Of a stretch of 53,783 nt of DNA, positions 35,722 through 46,359 are shown in pieces. The position numbers and the translations under genes were made by a program. Source of the DNA: Rhodocollybia butyracea (taxonomy: Eukaryota > Basidiomycota > Agaricomycetes > Agaricales > Omphalotaceae); NCBI GenBank assembly GCA_015501585.1, contig JADNRY010000406.1, positions 1 to 53,783 of the forward strand, written 5' to 3'. Numbering within the stretch: position 1 is the first letter of the stretch; the number at the start of each line of letters is the position of its first letter. Under the pieces are notes generated by a model, which had not been told where the DNA came from, ran no database searches, and saw nothing but the letters and a program-made list of their open reading frames with translations.

Positions 35722-35796
35722 AGATCGTCCAAGTATCAACCAGACACTCCAGACCTCTACCAGTCGTGATCATTCATCCATTTTCCGCTTGACAAC

Positions 35797-37089
35797 ATGC
35801 GATTGAGTCCTGTGTTCGCTATCCTTGGACTTTTAGGCATTGTATATGCGATGCCTCTCGTTGTAATCGTCTTCTTCTTTTAAACTCTTAATTTTGCTTA
35901 TATCGGCGACCTAGGACTTTGACTCTCAAGTCACTCGACGAGGCATCTTCGGCAACCTGTTCAACAAAAAACCGTCGATAGAACTAATGGTTCGATTCGA
36001 GTACGGAACCGGATCGCCACCAGAGGGAATAAACGACGGAACTAATGCCGCTCGGAAAATTGTCAAGAAACTTGTTGAAACCACATTCCCTGACAAAACA
36101 GTTACCTATCAATGGGGTGTGTTTTTGGCATCCGAAACATATGTTAAAAGGAATGGAATCAAGTTCACTCTTGAAGGGGGAGACCAATACGGCACATATA
36201 TTTTGCCGTGCACCCCATGCGTGGTGCGTGCTAGGTGCGTGCAATGCGTGCAAACGCGGTGCGTGGTGCGTGCAAGTGCGTGCATATTGGCCGGGCCGAG
36301 CTACTCAGACTACCAATTACACTTCATTGTTTGAAGTAGTAGTGTAAATATTACCATTTGTTCAGCTCCAAGAAGCTGGTCCATACTTACAAGGCAGATA
36401 GTACTATATATATATTGTAAGTATCCCTCTAAGTACCTATTATTATAGTAAAACATAAATTGGCCTGCACTGGGCACATAAGGTACTACTTGTAAGGAAA
36501 GAGTATAGATGCGTACCTGACAAGTAAGTATGTGCAGGTTGCAATTTGCACGCACCTGCCATCACTTGCACGCACCCGCCATCACAAGCTGCACGCACCC
36601 TCGCATCATTTCGAGGGGTGCGTGCAAGTGGTGCCGTGCAAGTGATGCCAAGTGCGTGCAAGTGATGCCGGGTGCGTGCGAGTATTGCGTGAAGTGTGTA
36701 ATGACTGTCCTATTCCTAATAAAATTTGTGTAGAATTACCTTTAGGACCTTGTCAACTGCCGCAAGCTCATTAATATTACCGACGAATACATATTTCTTG
36801 CTGAGTCTGGAGTTAATATTGAGTCTGTGATATACATTTGCACGCACCGTGCAACACGCATCAGTAGGTGCGTGCACGCACCCGCACGCACCACGCACCG
36901 GCTGCACGGCAAAATCACCTAGCCCAGACCAATATTACGAAGGCTTTGGAGAGATTGGAGGAAAAGGGAAAATACAGCAAAAACCCAGAGAAGACGTGAG
37001 TGCATTAAAATCCACTGTGTAATTGCCTCTCATGTGTTCGACGACAGGAGGCGAGTAGCATCAGTAGTACTAGTAGCGGTAGTAGCTAG
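35797..37089 (+). pseudogene. SSP-C: array family gene interrupted by a transposable element
   Basis: Exon 1 (35797-35862) encodes MRLSPVFAILGLLGIVYA then MPLV. Exon 2 starts at 35915 with DFDSQVTRRGIF and runs through VTYQWGVFLASETYV and GIKFTLEGGDQY. It is cut at 36189 by a 736-bp element and resumes at 36935 with YEGFGEIGGKGKI, ending at 36995. Exon 3 (37048-37089) is a 13-residue Ser/Thr tail. The two halves meet in frame at the 9-bp target duplication, so the gene was intact before insertion. Read directly, the frame enters the element and stops. It would be expressed only if the insert were spliced out, for which I see no evidence. Confidence 0.85.
36190..36925. mobile_element. 736-bp non-autonomous TIR element (MITE-like)
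   Basis: Flanked by AGACCAATA at 36181-36189 and 36926-36934. Near the ends are inverted ATTTTGCCGTGCA blocks followed by GCGTGGTGCGTGC. Many further GCGTGC/GCACGC hexamers occur inside, including an inward inverted set at 36540-36690. There is no transposase frame. A 9-bp target duplication is typical of Mutator-like elements. The outermost 10 bases match poorly, so this assignment is tentative. Confidence 0.82.
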
Positions 37090-37174
37090 CCTATAAGTAC
37101 ATAATTGAGGGCTGGATATTACTCCCCACGAAGCTTGGGTGATGTTTCGGGTAGTATTCCGATAATCCGATTCA

Positions 37175-37970
37175 TCGCATATGGAGTTTACACTGCAGGT
37201 CATTGGAATTTGGAGCTATATTCCTAACGTTCCCAGGGCAAATTTTCCTGGCCCACTGGCCATCTATAGACACTCGTTCAGTGTTCACCCGCATTCCAAG
37301 GTAACTTTTTTCAGACAGAAACCAGATGACCTTTATTATTTCACCGTAGCACAAATTCGATGCCAAAACTGTGCGATCATTCTTTTTGAGCTTCCGTCTA
37401 AATTTTTCTTCAAGGGATGGAATAATTCAGAATAGTCCTACTTCAGACAAAACAGTAAGCCTCTTTGACCCTGCCTTGACTCACCGAAGTTGGAGTCGGA
37501 TGGACATATCATTCCTATCATGGTTAGGTATGTATCAAAGCACTGTGCGCACCAAAGCCTCGCCATCCAGCAACAGCCCAATCGGAAGGGACAGATATGC
37601 AATGTTATTTCTTTTGGCTTCAATGGCTGAGATTTTACCAGCAAAAATCCAGCCTCTAGAGTCTAGACAGACCCCTAATTAGTGGGTAGGGGTGTTCATT
37701 CTCAGTTCGGTCGGTCTAGCAAAGGTCTGAAAAAAATTTTCATCTTGGGCGCAGGAGCCCACTAGCTCAGATTTGAGCCAAAATTCGTGTAGTTTTTGCT
37801 CTTAGCAGGCCACTGTTAACATTAACCTAAACGGTACTACTTACAGCCTACAATCTCTGACTCTCAATCCATGTACCACTGTCTTCTCCCGGGCACTAAT
37901 GTTCCAAGGTATGATATACGGCGTACTGTGCCGCACTGTATGAATGCTCAAGAATCCTACCTGTAATTAA
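37175..37970 (+). repeat. SSP 3' module, copy C
   Basis: Matches 28085-28830. An 84-codon frame (37181-37435) with HSKVTFFRQKPDDLYYFTV is shared with copy B only from the PGP..IYRHS segment onward, so I do not call a gene. Confidence 0.8.
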
Positions 37971-39029
37971 AATTACCGGAGATGAGCTGGTGATGTTACT
38001 ACCTAATGCCCTGTTTATACTTTCCGTCATACATTGATTCCACCGCATAGGAGGCTTTGCTTCACGCTCTTATGATGCATAAAGCAGCGGTCATAGACCA
38101 GGCTTAGTAGACGAAATCCCCGATGCAAAAAAAAAAACAGATAGGAGATAAAGGTCGTCAGGCCGCCTCCATTTGGACCGAGGCTCTACTAGTATGTACT
38201 CGTTTCGCTACAGAATAAATCGCCATTCATGTCCTGTCCCTCGGCCTTACACACCTAAGAACATACGTACCTGAAGATCCCCAAAAAAACATCGATATAT
38301 GCATTCACGTCGACGAGCAATTGGAATTTGAATTATGGAACAGCGGCAACACTGCCGCAAGACCGCCGACTCATTTGGATCTCTTTGGATCCGAGGAATT
38401 AGGCGGCTAACCAAATCAGGCAAGCCGCAATTGCCTCTAATTGCCTCCAGATAATTGATTATTGTACCTGGAACCTACTGGAACCTGGAGAAACCTGGGG
38501 AAACATCTGGAAACATGGGGTAGTACCTGGTAGTAGCTGGTAGTACTTTAAAATTTTTGCGCACTTTTTGCACTGCGTGCCAAAGAGTGATCCTTCCCTG
38601 AGGCCGCCTATATCGATCTCTATTTAAGTATCTAGGCGCATGGTTTCATGTTAAATCCAACTGCTATTCTCGTGACCTTCTGCCAGATGAACGTTTGAAC
38701 ATTCGAAAAAGGATAAACGAATAGGTTCTCGGAGCTTGAACTCGGGTCTAACCACTGGCTGATATTGTACAGCCAAAGGTGAGCCCTTAGCAACACCAGT
38801 CCACTCTGGCAAAGACCCTTCTCTTTTGGCTACTATACATCGATGCATCGTTCAACCCACTAACGAACTGTACTCACGAACAACAGCAGAACAAAACCTA
38901 TTGGTAGGAAAGCGTTTGTAGATATAGTGGTGTGGAATCTACCCCAAGTTCCAACCCCACTCGGCCCTTTTCCAAACACTGGATTCGAGCCGTACCATGA
39001 GGTGTAAGGGGGGCCGGCCCATGCCTCCG
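37971..39029. other. Spacer before SSP-D
   Basis: No gene recognised. It contains imperfect ACCTGGAA/AACATCTGG and TAGTACCTGGTAG repeats at 38466-38550. Confidence 0.5.
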
Positions 39030-39092
39030 CTCCCTCATTTAAAAGCCAGCCTACTTTTAAATTTGATAGTCTATTTTCTTTGCTGGCCAAAG
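39030..39092 (+). promoter_or_regulatory. SSP-D leader with palindrome
   Basis: CATTTAAAAGCCAGCCTACTT, TTTGATAG and CTTTGCTGGCCAAAG at 39078-39092. AACACTGGATTCGAGCC precedes it at 38985. Confidence 0.7.
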
Positions 39093-39148
39093 AGAACCTC
39101 TGCCTAACAACCAGACACCAGTCGTTCATCCACTTTCTACTTGCCAAC

Positions 39149-39946
39149 ATGCGATTGAATCCTGTACTCGCTATCCTTGGAATCGTATACATTATATATG
39201 CGATGCCCCTCCTGGTAATCGTTTTCTTCTTTTAAGCCAATAAATTTTCGCATCTATTGACGGACACCCAGGAGTCTGACACTCGAAGATGCAAGGAATC
39301 CAACTCTCGAGTCACTCGGCGCTGCTTGTTCTTCCCTTCCTCGACGATAAGACTAACGGTCGAATTCGTCTACAAACCCAAAGGCAAAACCCCAGTCGCA
39401 TCGTCAACATGCAGAGAAGAAGACGGAGCAATAGAGCTCCAAAACATGAAAACAAACAAAAAGAAAGAGAAAGGAAGCGGGAAGAAGCCAACTAAGAATA
39501 TGAGAGAATGGAAGTTGGGACAAGAAGCCGCTTATCGTATAGTCAGAGAAGTTGTCAAACAATCTCCTTCCTTCTATGAGAGAGGACCGATCGAGTGGAA
39601 ATGGGGGCTATACACAAAAAACAAAACATATGTTGAAAAGAATGGAGTAAACTTCGCCATTAAATGGGGAATATTTCATTACGACGGCTATGGAGAAATC
39701 AGAAAGGTACCGCCGCCAACTCACTACCCCTGGGACCAAGACAAAGAGGAGGTAACAAACGGGATATTAAAGCGAAACGAGACAAAGAATCACGTAAGTG
39801 CATCCACATTTACTGTGTCCTTGCCTCATTCTGTTCAACAGAGGCCCTGGCCTTTTGGCAAGAAAACATACGTTGTTGGTAAAAGTACAGATGATGGGCC
39901 GGTTTATTGGATTGGTGACGACTTCGAGGATCGCCTGCCGTGTTGA
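39149..39946 (+). CDS. SSP-D: longest, most divergent array member (230 aa)
   Basis: Exons 39149-39214, 39272-39793 and 39842-39946 are in phase 0. The signal peptide MRLNPVLAILGIVYIIYA is followed by MPLL. Exon 2 opens with a doubled processing-like motif, ESDTRRC then KESNSRVTRRC. A lysine-rich insert (KKKEKGSGKKPTKN) precedes the core helix QEAAYRIVREVVKQS and the family block IEWKWGLYTKNKTYV, GVNFAIKWG, GYGEI. Exon 3 is unlike the Ser-rich tails of A-C: PFGKKTYVVGKSTDDG, VYWIGDDFEDRLPC. Its 3' flank pairs with the relic at 24.6 kb, suggesting a separate sub-lineage. The function is unknown. Confidence 0.8.
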
Positions 39947-40194
39947 TTTTAAGTACCATTTACGTACATACGATAACTAGTATTACGGCGAAAAGTCCCC
40001 AGTTCCAGAAGATATCGTGTCGCCAAGACAAAGCGTAGCTACCGCAAAGTAAACGCTAGTGAAGCTTTGATCAAGCGCTCCAATCCCAAGTCCTCGTCCT
40101 GTATAGTTTGCGGACAACTTCTCCGTCTAGGGGCGCTACTAGTAATGCCTATTCTCTGTTCGGATTACTTTAACTCTGACCTGGTCCTGTATCG

Positions 40195-40395
40195 ATTGGC
40201 CTTGCCATATCCGATGAAGAGATTCCTGCAACGCCATCAGTACATACATAATGATGTCCAAATGAAAAATTCAAGCGGACGAGGTCGGCAGAGGTTTCCA
40301 AAGGCAAAGGCAGTGGAAGCACACAGAAAAAAAAAGTATAACTTGACGTCGAAAAATATTCGCTCACGATTGAGGTACATATTGAGTTTCGTTTG
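40195..40395 (+). repeat. SSP-D 3' module
   Basis: CATATCCGATGAAGAGATTCCTGC onward matches CATATCCGATAGAAAGATTCCTGC at 24590-24790 and continues to CACGATTGA. Neither strand keeps a shared motif-bearing frame. Confidence 0.75.
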
Positions 40396-40748
40396 AGCTT
40401 TAGGTAGTAAAAGAGGAGACGAATAGGGCCCGGAAGGAAAGACCTAGTCCTCCTAGATTACCAAGCTCGTCTCGGTAAGCAAGCACCTCCCCAAGGCTCA
40501 CAAACAACAATAGAATCAAAACTATTCCGAGTACTTAGGAAAAAGCATAACTCGACCATTTATATTTCACCCAGGCCACGATTGTCTCAGTGCCTCCAGT
40601 AGAATCAAGCCTATTCTTTTCGCAGTTCTATCTTATCAAGCTGCAAAGAATACGAGTCCATCCAACCAGTATTCTAACAATTCTCAATTTCTCGATATGC
40701 TCCAAGCTACGTCAAAAGAACACACAACAACGACCAAAGACGTTACAT
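40396..40748. other. Intergenic stretch, nothing recognised
   Basis: 3' side of the coronin gene; no gene or clear signal seen. Confidence 0.5.
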
Positions 40749-42855
40749 TTACGCGGCATCCAACAGCGCCTGCGCTGCCTTCCTAGCATTCGCCCTCTGA
40801 GCTTCGACTTGCAGCTCCAAGTTCCGGATGAGCTCCCTAGCTTCCCTCAGCTCTGACTTGAGTTGCGAGTTCTCCTCGAGGAGCGCATTCTATTTGTAGG
40901 ACGAGAAATTAAGATTATCAGGAATAGAGGTACCTGGGGAATGAACTCACATCGGGATCGTTTCCACCATAGCTTGGTTTCCTCTGGACAACAGGCGCGG
41001 GAGACGGAGGTTCGACCGTAGTAGGAGTGGGGGTGGAGGTAGAGTAAGAGTAAGATCTGGACGGGGCGGAGGGAGCAGAAGGAGAATAGGCTGGTTCCGG
41101 TGCTGGTGCCGAGGCGGTTTGAGTCATCGATGGAGCAGGAGAAGGGATGGGTACAGCGGATGGCGGCGCAGACGAGGTGAACGAGGCTCCGCTGGACAGG
41201 TCAAGTACCTTCCTGGGAGCGTTCTTGCCGGAGAAAAAGTCGTTTGCGTTCATGCTGGGTTCGTATGAGGGTGCAGGTGGGAAGATGTCGGATTGGAAAC
41301 CGTCGGCCTGGAAAATAGAGGGGTTGAGCAAACAAAAACGAGATCAAGCAAGATAGATGCGGTAACGTACCCTTCGAGGAACAATGAATGCAATTGGTTC
41401 TATGTTCGACCCGGCGATTTTGTAAGCTCGCGCGATCTCGCAGTCTGCAACGTTGAGTGCGCGTCGGGGAAGGAAGCACATGCCACGCTGGGGATCCGAG
41501 GACTTGTGCTCGTCCAGAGGGAAAAGGCTGTCGTTTTCGTACTCGTAGTAACGAATGTTACCATCACTAGATACGAAAGGTCAGATGAAGGCCAGCACTA
41601 AGAAATACATCGAAATTCACCCTTTTCCGGCTGCGCGATTGAAGATAGTAAGCGAAAGTCAACGCTGAAAGACGTAAAGGACGCTCACCAAGGAATAGAA
41701 TATTGTTGTCTGACCAGAACGGCATAACCACACCAGAACTTTGATCGATAGTCGTCGTCTTCAAGTTGCCTAATCCTCCAGTCTCCCAAATAGCTATCTG
41801 CCGATCAGACATCTTGCTGAACCCAGTCGTCGCAATTCTATCGTGGTCTCCCATCCAAACTACCCTAGCGCCCTTGATTCCGCCATGTCCATCTGTAACG
41901 CGCACAGCATCGCCGCCCGCGCGAGGGTCAAACAAGCGCAGTTTCCGGTCACGACACGTCGTCACAAGCAAGTTTCCAGTCGAGTTGAAAGCAAGACTTT
42001 GAATGGCATCGTTATGACCGCTGAGAACGTTCCGCGGGTCCTCCGTGCGCGCGAGATCCCAGAGTTTGACAGTGTAATCGCCGGTAGAGCATGCAACGAC
42101 ATTGGACGCTGTCGGATGGAAGAGGACCTGGCCGACTTTACGAGGTGAAGCGTCTATACGCCAGACTGGGTCAAAGTCTTTGGGCACCCAATGCTCCGAT
42201 CCCCATCCTTCGAATGAGCTATCTTCGACTTTCCAGATCATAAGCTTTCCGTCATCACCGCCCGACGCGACAAGCGAGTCATCGTGAGGAGACCAGTCGG
42301 TGTCAAGAACTGAGGCAGTATGACTTCGAGCGAGAGGTAAAGTGTCCGGAAGTTTGTGGGTAAACCCGGGGATAGGATTGAAAGGAGACGGAAGGGGTAG
42401 AATAGCAAAAGCGCCACCTCCAGAGGCGTTCCAGTTGATACTGATGTATTTCTGAAAAACGATAGTAAGAGATGGATAACTGGTGATTCCGCGTAACACT
42501 CACTCCTGATGCCGCGATAATGTTGGTATCCCAAGCGTTGTTGGTCACTTTGACATTTTCGATGATGTATTCTTTCTTTGCTGGCTGCCCAAAGACGTGT
42601 CTGCAGAGCAGGTCAGCTGCTGCGAATTGAAAGAGATAATGACCCAGTGATAACGAGCGGTAGAAGCAAAGCTGTAAGGGAATGGTCATCAACTTTCTGA
42701 GCGAATCAATAACTATAAGAATAACTATAAGCTTACCTAGTATGTACAGATTACTTCTTCTTCTTTGCAGGCTTTCTTTGCTCGCTATCTGGATGATCAC
42801 CCGACTAGGTCGTGCAAACTCACCGATATTTTGATGCTCTAACGAAACGAGACAT
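40749..42855 (-). CDS. CRN1: Coronin, WD40 actin-binding protein (531 aa)
   Basis: Seven exons (42855-42824, 42600-42504, 42451-41689, 41630-41621, 41566-41371, 41307-40951, 40889-40749) sum to 1596 bases in frame. The N-terminus MSRFVRASKYRHVFGQPAKK is the coronin signature. The beta-propeller carries VLDTDWSPHDDSLVASGGDD, VKLWDL, LSGHNDAIQSLAFN and GFSKMSDRQIAIWE. AGKGDGNIRYYEY is rebuilt only through a 10-base microexon at 41621-41630. A long Pro/Ser linker follows (about residues 360-470). A C-terminal coiled coil (NALLEENSQLKSELREAREL) probably drives oligomerisation. Coronins bind F-actin and regulate Arp2/3 and cofilin at actin patches. Intron 1 is about 220 bases, long for this window. 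Confidence 0.94.
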
Positions 42856-43478
42856 GGAAAGCAGCTAGGCCAGTAATCCGTTGGTTAAACAGAAGTGAGT
42901 TTAGAAGAAAAAAAAGTAAAGCAATGGAAGAAAAGTAAGTTGTTCAGGTTCAAGATGTAAGAAGCGCCGGGCTAAGTTTCGGCGCCATTGTTCTTGTCCT
43001 CCTTGTACTCGCAAATTACTACTTCATTTCCGTAACCGAACCGAATTAAATCTCGCCGCTTCTCTCAAGAACATCAAGAACAAGAACGGTCCGCTCAAAT
43101 GCTTGTGCATCCGTTTTTATCTTTTCATTGATATCATCGATATCGTCCACACCGTTCTGCTGAATTTCCTTCAACTCGTGCCCATATCACTTGATGCATT
43201 TTGCCTATTCGGCCGTTTCTGCCTCTCGAGGCCCAAGTGACGCGTTGGCAATCGGGTTGTTCGGTGATAAAGAAGCCCCAGATATATCGGATAATCCCTG
43301 GACTATACCACGAGACTGGGATTCTGCTGTTCTTTGATATTAGAGGAAGGAACCGGTCCTCCAACTATCGCTTTCTGCACCAAAATAAACCCCTTTCCTG
43401 GAGCCACCGAAAAAGGAAGGAGCCCCTCAGTTTCTGTATAAATTGATAACCGGCCAGGTTACTTCACACCACTCCAAC
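42856..43478. promoter_or_regulatory. Divergent intergenic region, coronin / alpha-galactosidase
   Basis: 623 bases separate two opposite start codons. GTATAAATT about 45 bases before 43479 is a likely TATA element for the galactosidase. Nothing equivalent stands out for coronin. Confidence 0.6.
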
Positions 43479-45922
43479 ATGTTAGGAACACTGTTAGGCG
43501 GAAGTTTTGGTGCTTTGTTTTATGCTGCGACATTTTCCCCAGCAAACGCTCTGGAAAATGGTGTTGGCAGACTGCCTGGTGCGTCCCTTCGATCCAGTCT
43601 GGAATATGAGTACGATGCTGACGACGATTCTAGCTCTGGGATACAACAGTACGCTCTCCAGTCCTAATAATGACTTAAAACCTAACGAAACGACTAATTG
43701 CAGCATGGAATGCTTTTGCCGTATGTGTAGCTCCTTGTTCCACCGCTCGTCGCTCACCCGATTACACAGTGCAACATTAACGAATCCTTAGTCCTCGAAA
43801 GCGCCCAACTGATGGTCTCCCTCGGAATACAAGCGGCTGGTTACCAATACGTCAACATCGACGACTGTTATGCCGAGCCAACTCGCAGTTCCAGTGGAGA
43901 TCTTGTTGCCAGTAAGATCTGATTCAACGGTGTTCAAGTACGAATTAATGATCACCTTCATTCCAGACACGGCTCGCTTTCCAAACGGGATGAAGAACAT
44001 TACGGATCAGATTCATGCGCTTGGATTGTACGTTTGTTCTCCTTTTCGCGATCAAATAAAGTCTGATATCCAGCGTGTAGTAAAGCGGGAATCGTATGTA
44101 TCTGATCCACCTTTCAGTCACTCGTATTCATATCCCCGGCTGTAGTACAGTGACTCTGGTTGGTTCACTTGCGGTGGATTCCCTGGTTCCTTCCAAAATG
44201 AGCTTCGTGACGCGACGTTGTTCCAGGAATGGGGTTTCGACTACCTGAAGTGAGTACCGGTGTCTGTACCCTATATGTACGTGGTCTAATCAACCCGAAC
44301 GTAGATACGACAACTGCAACAGTACGCCGAGTCTTTCTCTGCATCATGACCTGGCTCACCTGCTTATCTCATCACAGTCCCATTTGACGATATTATCCGT
44401 CAAGGAATGCTTGGCAGTAAGTGCAGTATTCCCTTTGCCGTGGATTACACTGCTAATGTTCGACAGAATACACTCGCATGTCCGATGCTTTGATCCAGCT
44501 TGCCAAGAGCTCTGGACAACCTCCGTTCCTGTTCTCGCTGTGCCAGTGGGGTTGGGTGAGTACCTTTGGATATTTGAGTGACAGACTCTCATTTTCTCCG
44601 ACAGGAACAAGTATGGCTGTACGTCGGCGACTCTTTCTCCTTTTTTGTACTTTAGCTGAATCTCCTTGATAGCTGGGGATCGACTCTCGGACACAGTTGG
44701 AGAGTGAGCATTGTCCGACCGCACCTTTCCTTCCGTTATACTGATCGTCGCCATAGATCACTGGTGATATTGCGCCAAACTGGGACTCACTCGCGCTTAT
44801 CATCAACTTGTGAGTATATCCCAATTTTTTCAAATGTCATCCATACTGACAGTTTCGCCGCTCAGTAACTCGTTCATCACCCAAGCTACGGATTTCTACG
44901 GTCACAACGACATGGACATGGTACGTGTTTGATCATTTCTGTTGTGTAGTTCAGCAACGAACTCGCGGTGTTGGATATAGCTGCAACTGTAGGTGCTTTT
45001 TACCCGTTGCTTAAAGACGGCATCTGAACTACGACCGCTTTTCAGAGGGAACGGTGGCCTTACCTTCGACGAGTCAAAATCTCACTTTACCGCATGGGCG
45101 TTGATGAAGTCTCCCCTTCTTGTACGTGGCAAATCTCCATCTACGGCTGTGCTTACTGCTTATTCACTCCCTTCTGTGCCTTTTGCAGATCGGAACCAAT
45201 GTATGTCCCCCTGGAACGTATCATATTCTGTCTTTCGCTCATCATCCCCGAACCGCAGTTGGCTGAGATTACCCCCGATATATTGGGAATCATCACGAAC
45301 CCAGAGATCCTTGCCATCCACCAAGATCCTGTTGTTGGAAAATCGGTCTCGCCGTTTAGGTGGGGTCTTAATGTAAGGAGCAACTCCGAATCCGTTTACA
45401 TCTTACGATGATGATGCTCATCTATCATATTATGTAGCCCGACTTCACAAGCAATTCGTCTTTCCCGGCTCAGTTCTACAGCGGCCCGTCCGAAAATGGA
45501 ACAGTTTTCATGCTTGTAGGTCTACACATGCATATGTACCTTGATTCATATCGATCTGGTGTACTGATCCACGTTTACCTCTAGCTAAACACCCTCAACG
45601 AACCCGCTGACATGTTCTTCAATCTAACTGAATCGCCGTGGATCAGGGCTGGGCGACAATATTCTGTTCGGGTATGTTTTTTTTGCTATTGGCTGTCATA
45701 ACACTATTAAACATTCCTTACTTGTTCGCTCCCCCAATGCAGGATCTCTGGAGCCACACAGATAACGGGACCGCCGTGCGTAACTTTACTGCAACCAACG
45801 TTCCAGCCCACGGGGTGGTGGCATTGCTCCTTAAAGACGCAGGAGATGAGCCGGCAGGAATTTTCCCCCCTTGTGCAGTGTGGGACAACTGTGCTTTCGA
45901 AAATGGCACGGCCGCGAATTAA
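43479..45922 (+). CDS. GH27 alpha-galactosidase, secreted, 434 aa in 21 exons
   Basis: A signal peptide ([20 protein letters not shown], cleaved near PANA) is followed by [57 protein letters not shown] (nucleophile Asp), GHNDMDMLQLGNGGL (acid/base Asp), [17 protein letters not shown] and a C-terminal beta domain. This is the GH27 order; the enzyme removes terminal alpha-galactose from galacto-oligosaccharides and galactomannan outside the cell. The frame needs 20 introns and 1305 coding bases, with tiny exons at 43634 (15 bases), 43704 (17), 44081 (13), 44305 (17), 44605 (14), 44981 (8) and 45189 (12). Every phase agrees. Several N-glycosylation sites (for example NGT and NFT) occur near the end. 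Confidence 0.95.
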
Positions 45923-46359
45923 GGATGTGGACTTTGTTGTAACGACTACTGCTATTTACTCCTTGTTGAATTTTGTTGTACCGTATTACCCTTTTCTTGA
46001 AAATACCGTTTTACTTGCCTGAAGATATCGATGCTCGATGGGTAGGCTGTGAACATTCCTTCCGAATTGGCAACAGCGCAGATGATACCATTACACGACG
46101 ATACAGGTACAACCATCATAAATAAAATGAGGTGGGGTATTAAACAGACCATAAGATCGAGTTGGGTGGTGGGTAGGAAAATAGTATGATAGACTTATAA
46201 TAAGGAATATAAGTGCATAGTAATAAACGGATAACACAAGCAAGAAAGCTGAATGTTACAAATACACCGAGACCTGAAATGCATATGTACAAGGAACCGG
46301 AAAACAGGCAAACAGGCAAATAAGGATGATACAACCCAGGACAAAACCCAAGTGAAAAA
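45923..46359. other. Convergent intergenic region
   Basis: Lies between the 3' ends of the galactosidase and the unknown minus-strand gene. No gene seen. Confidence 0.55.
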
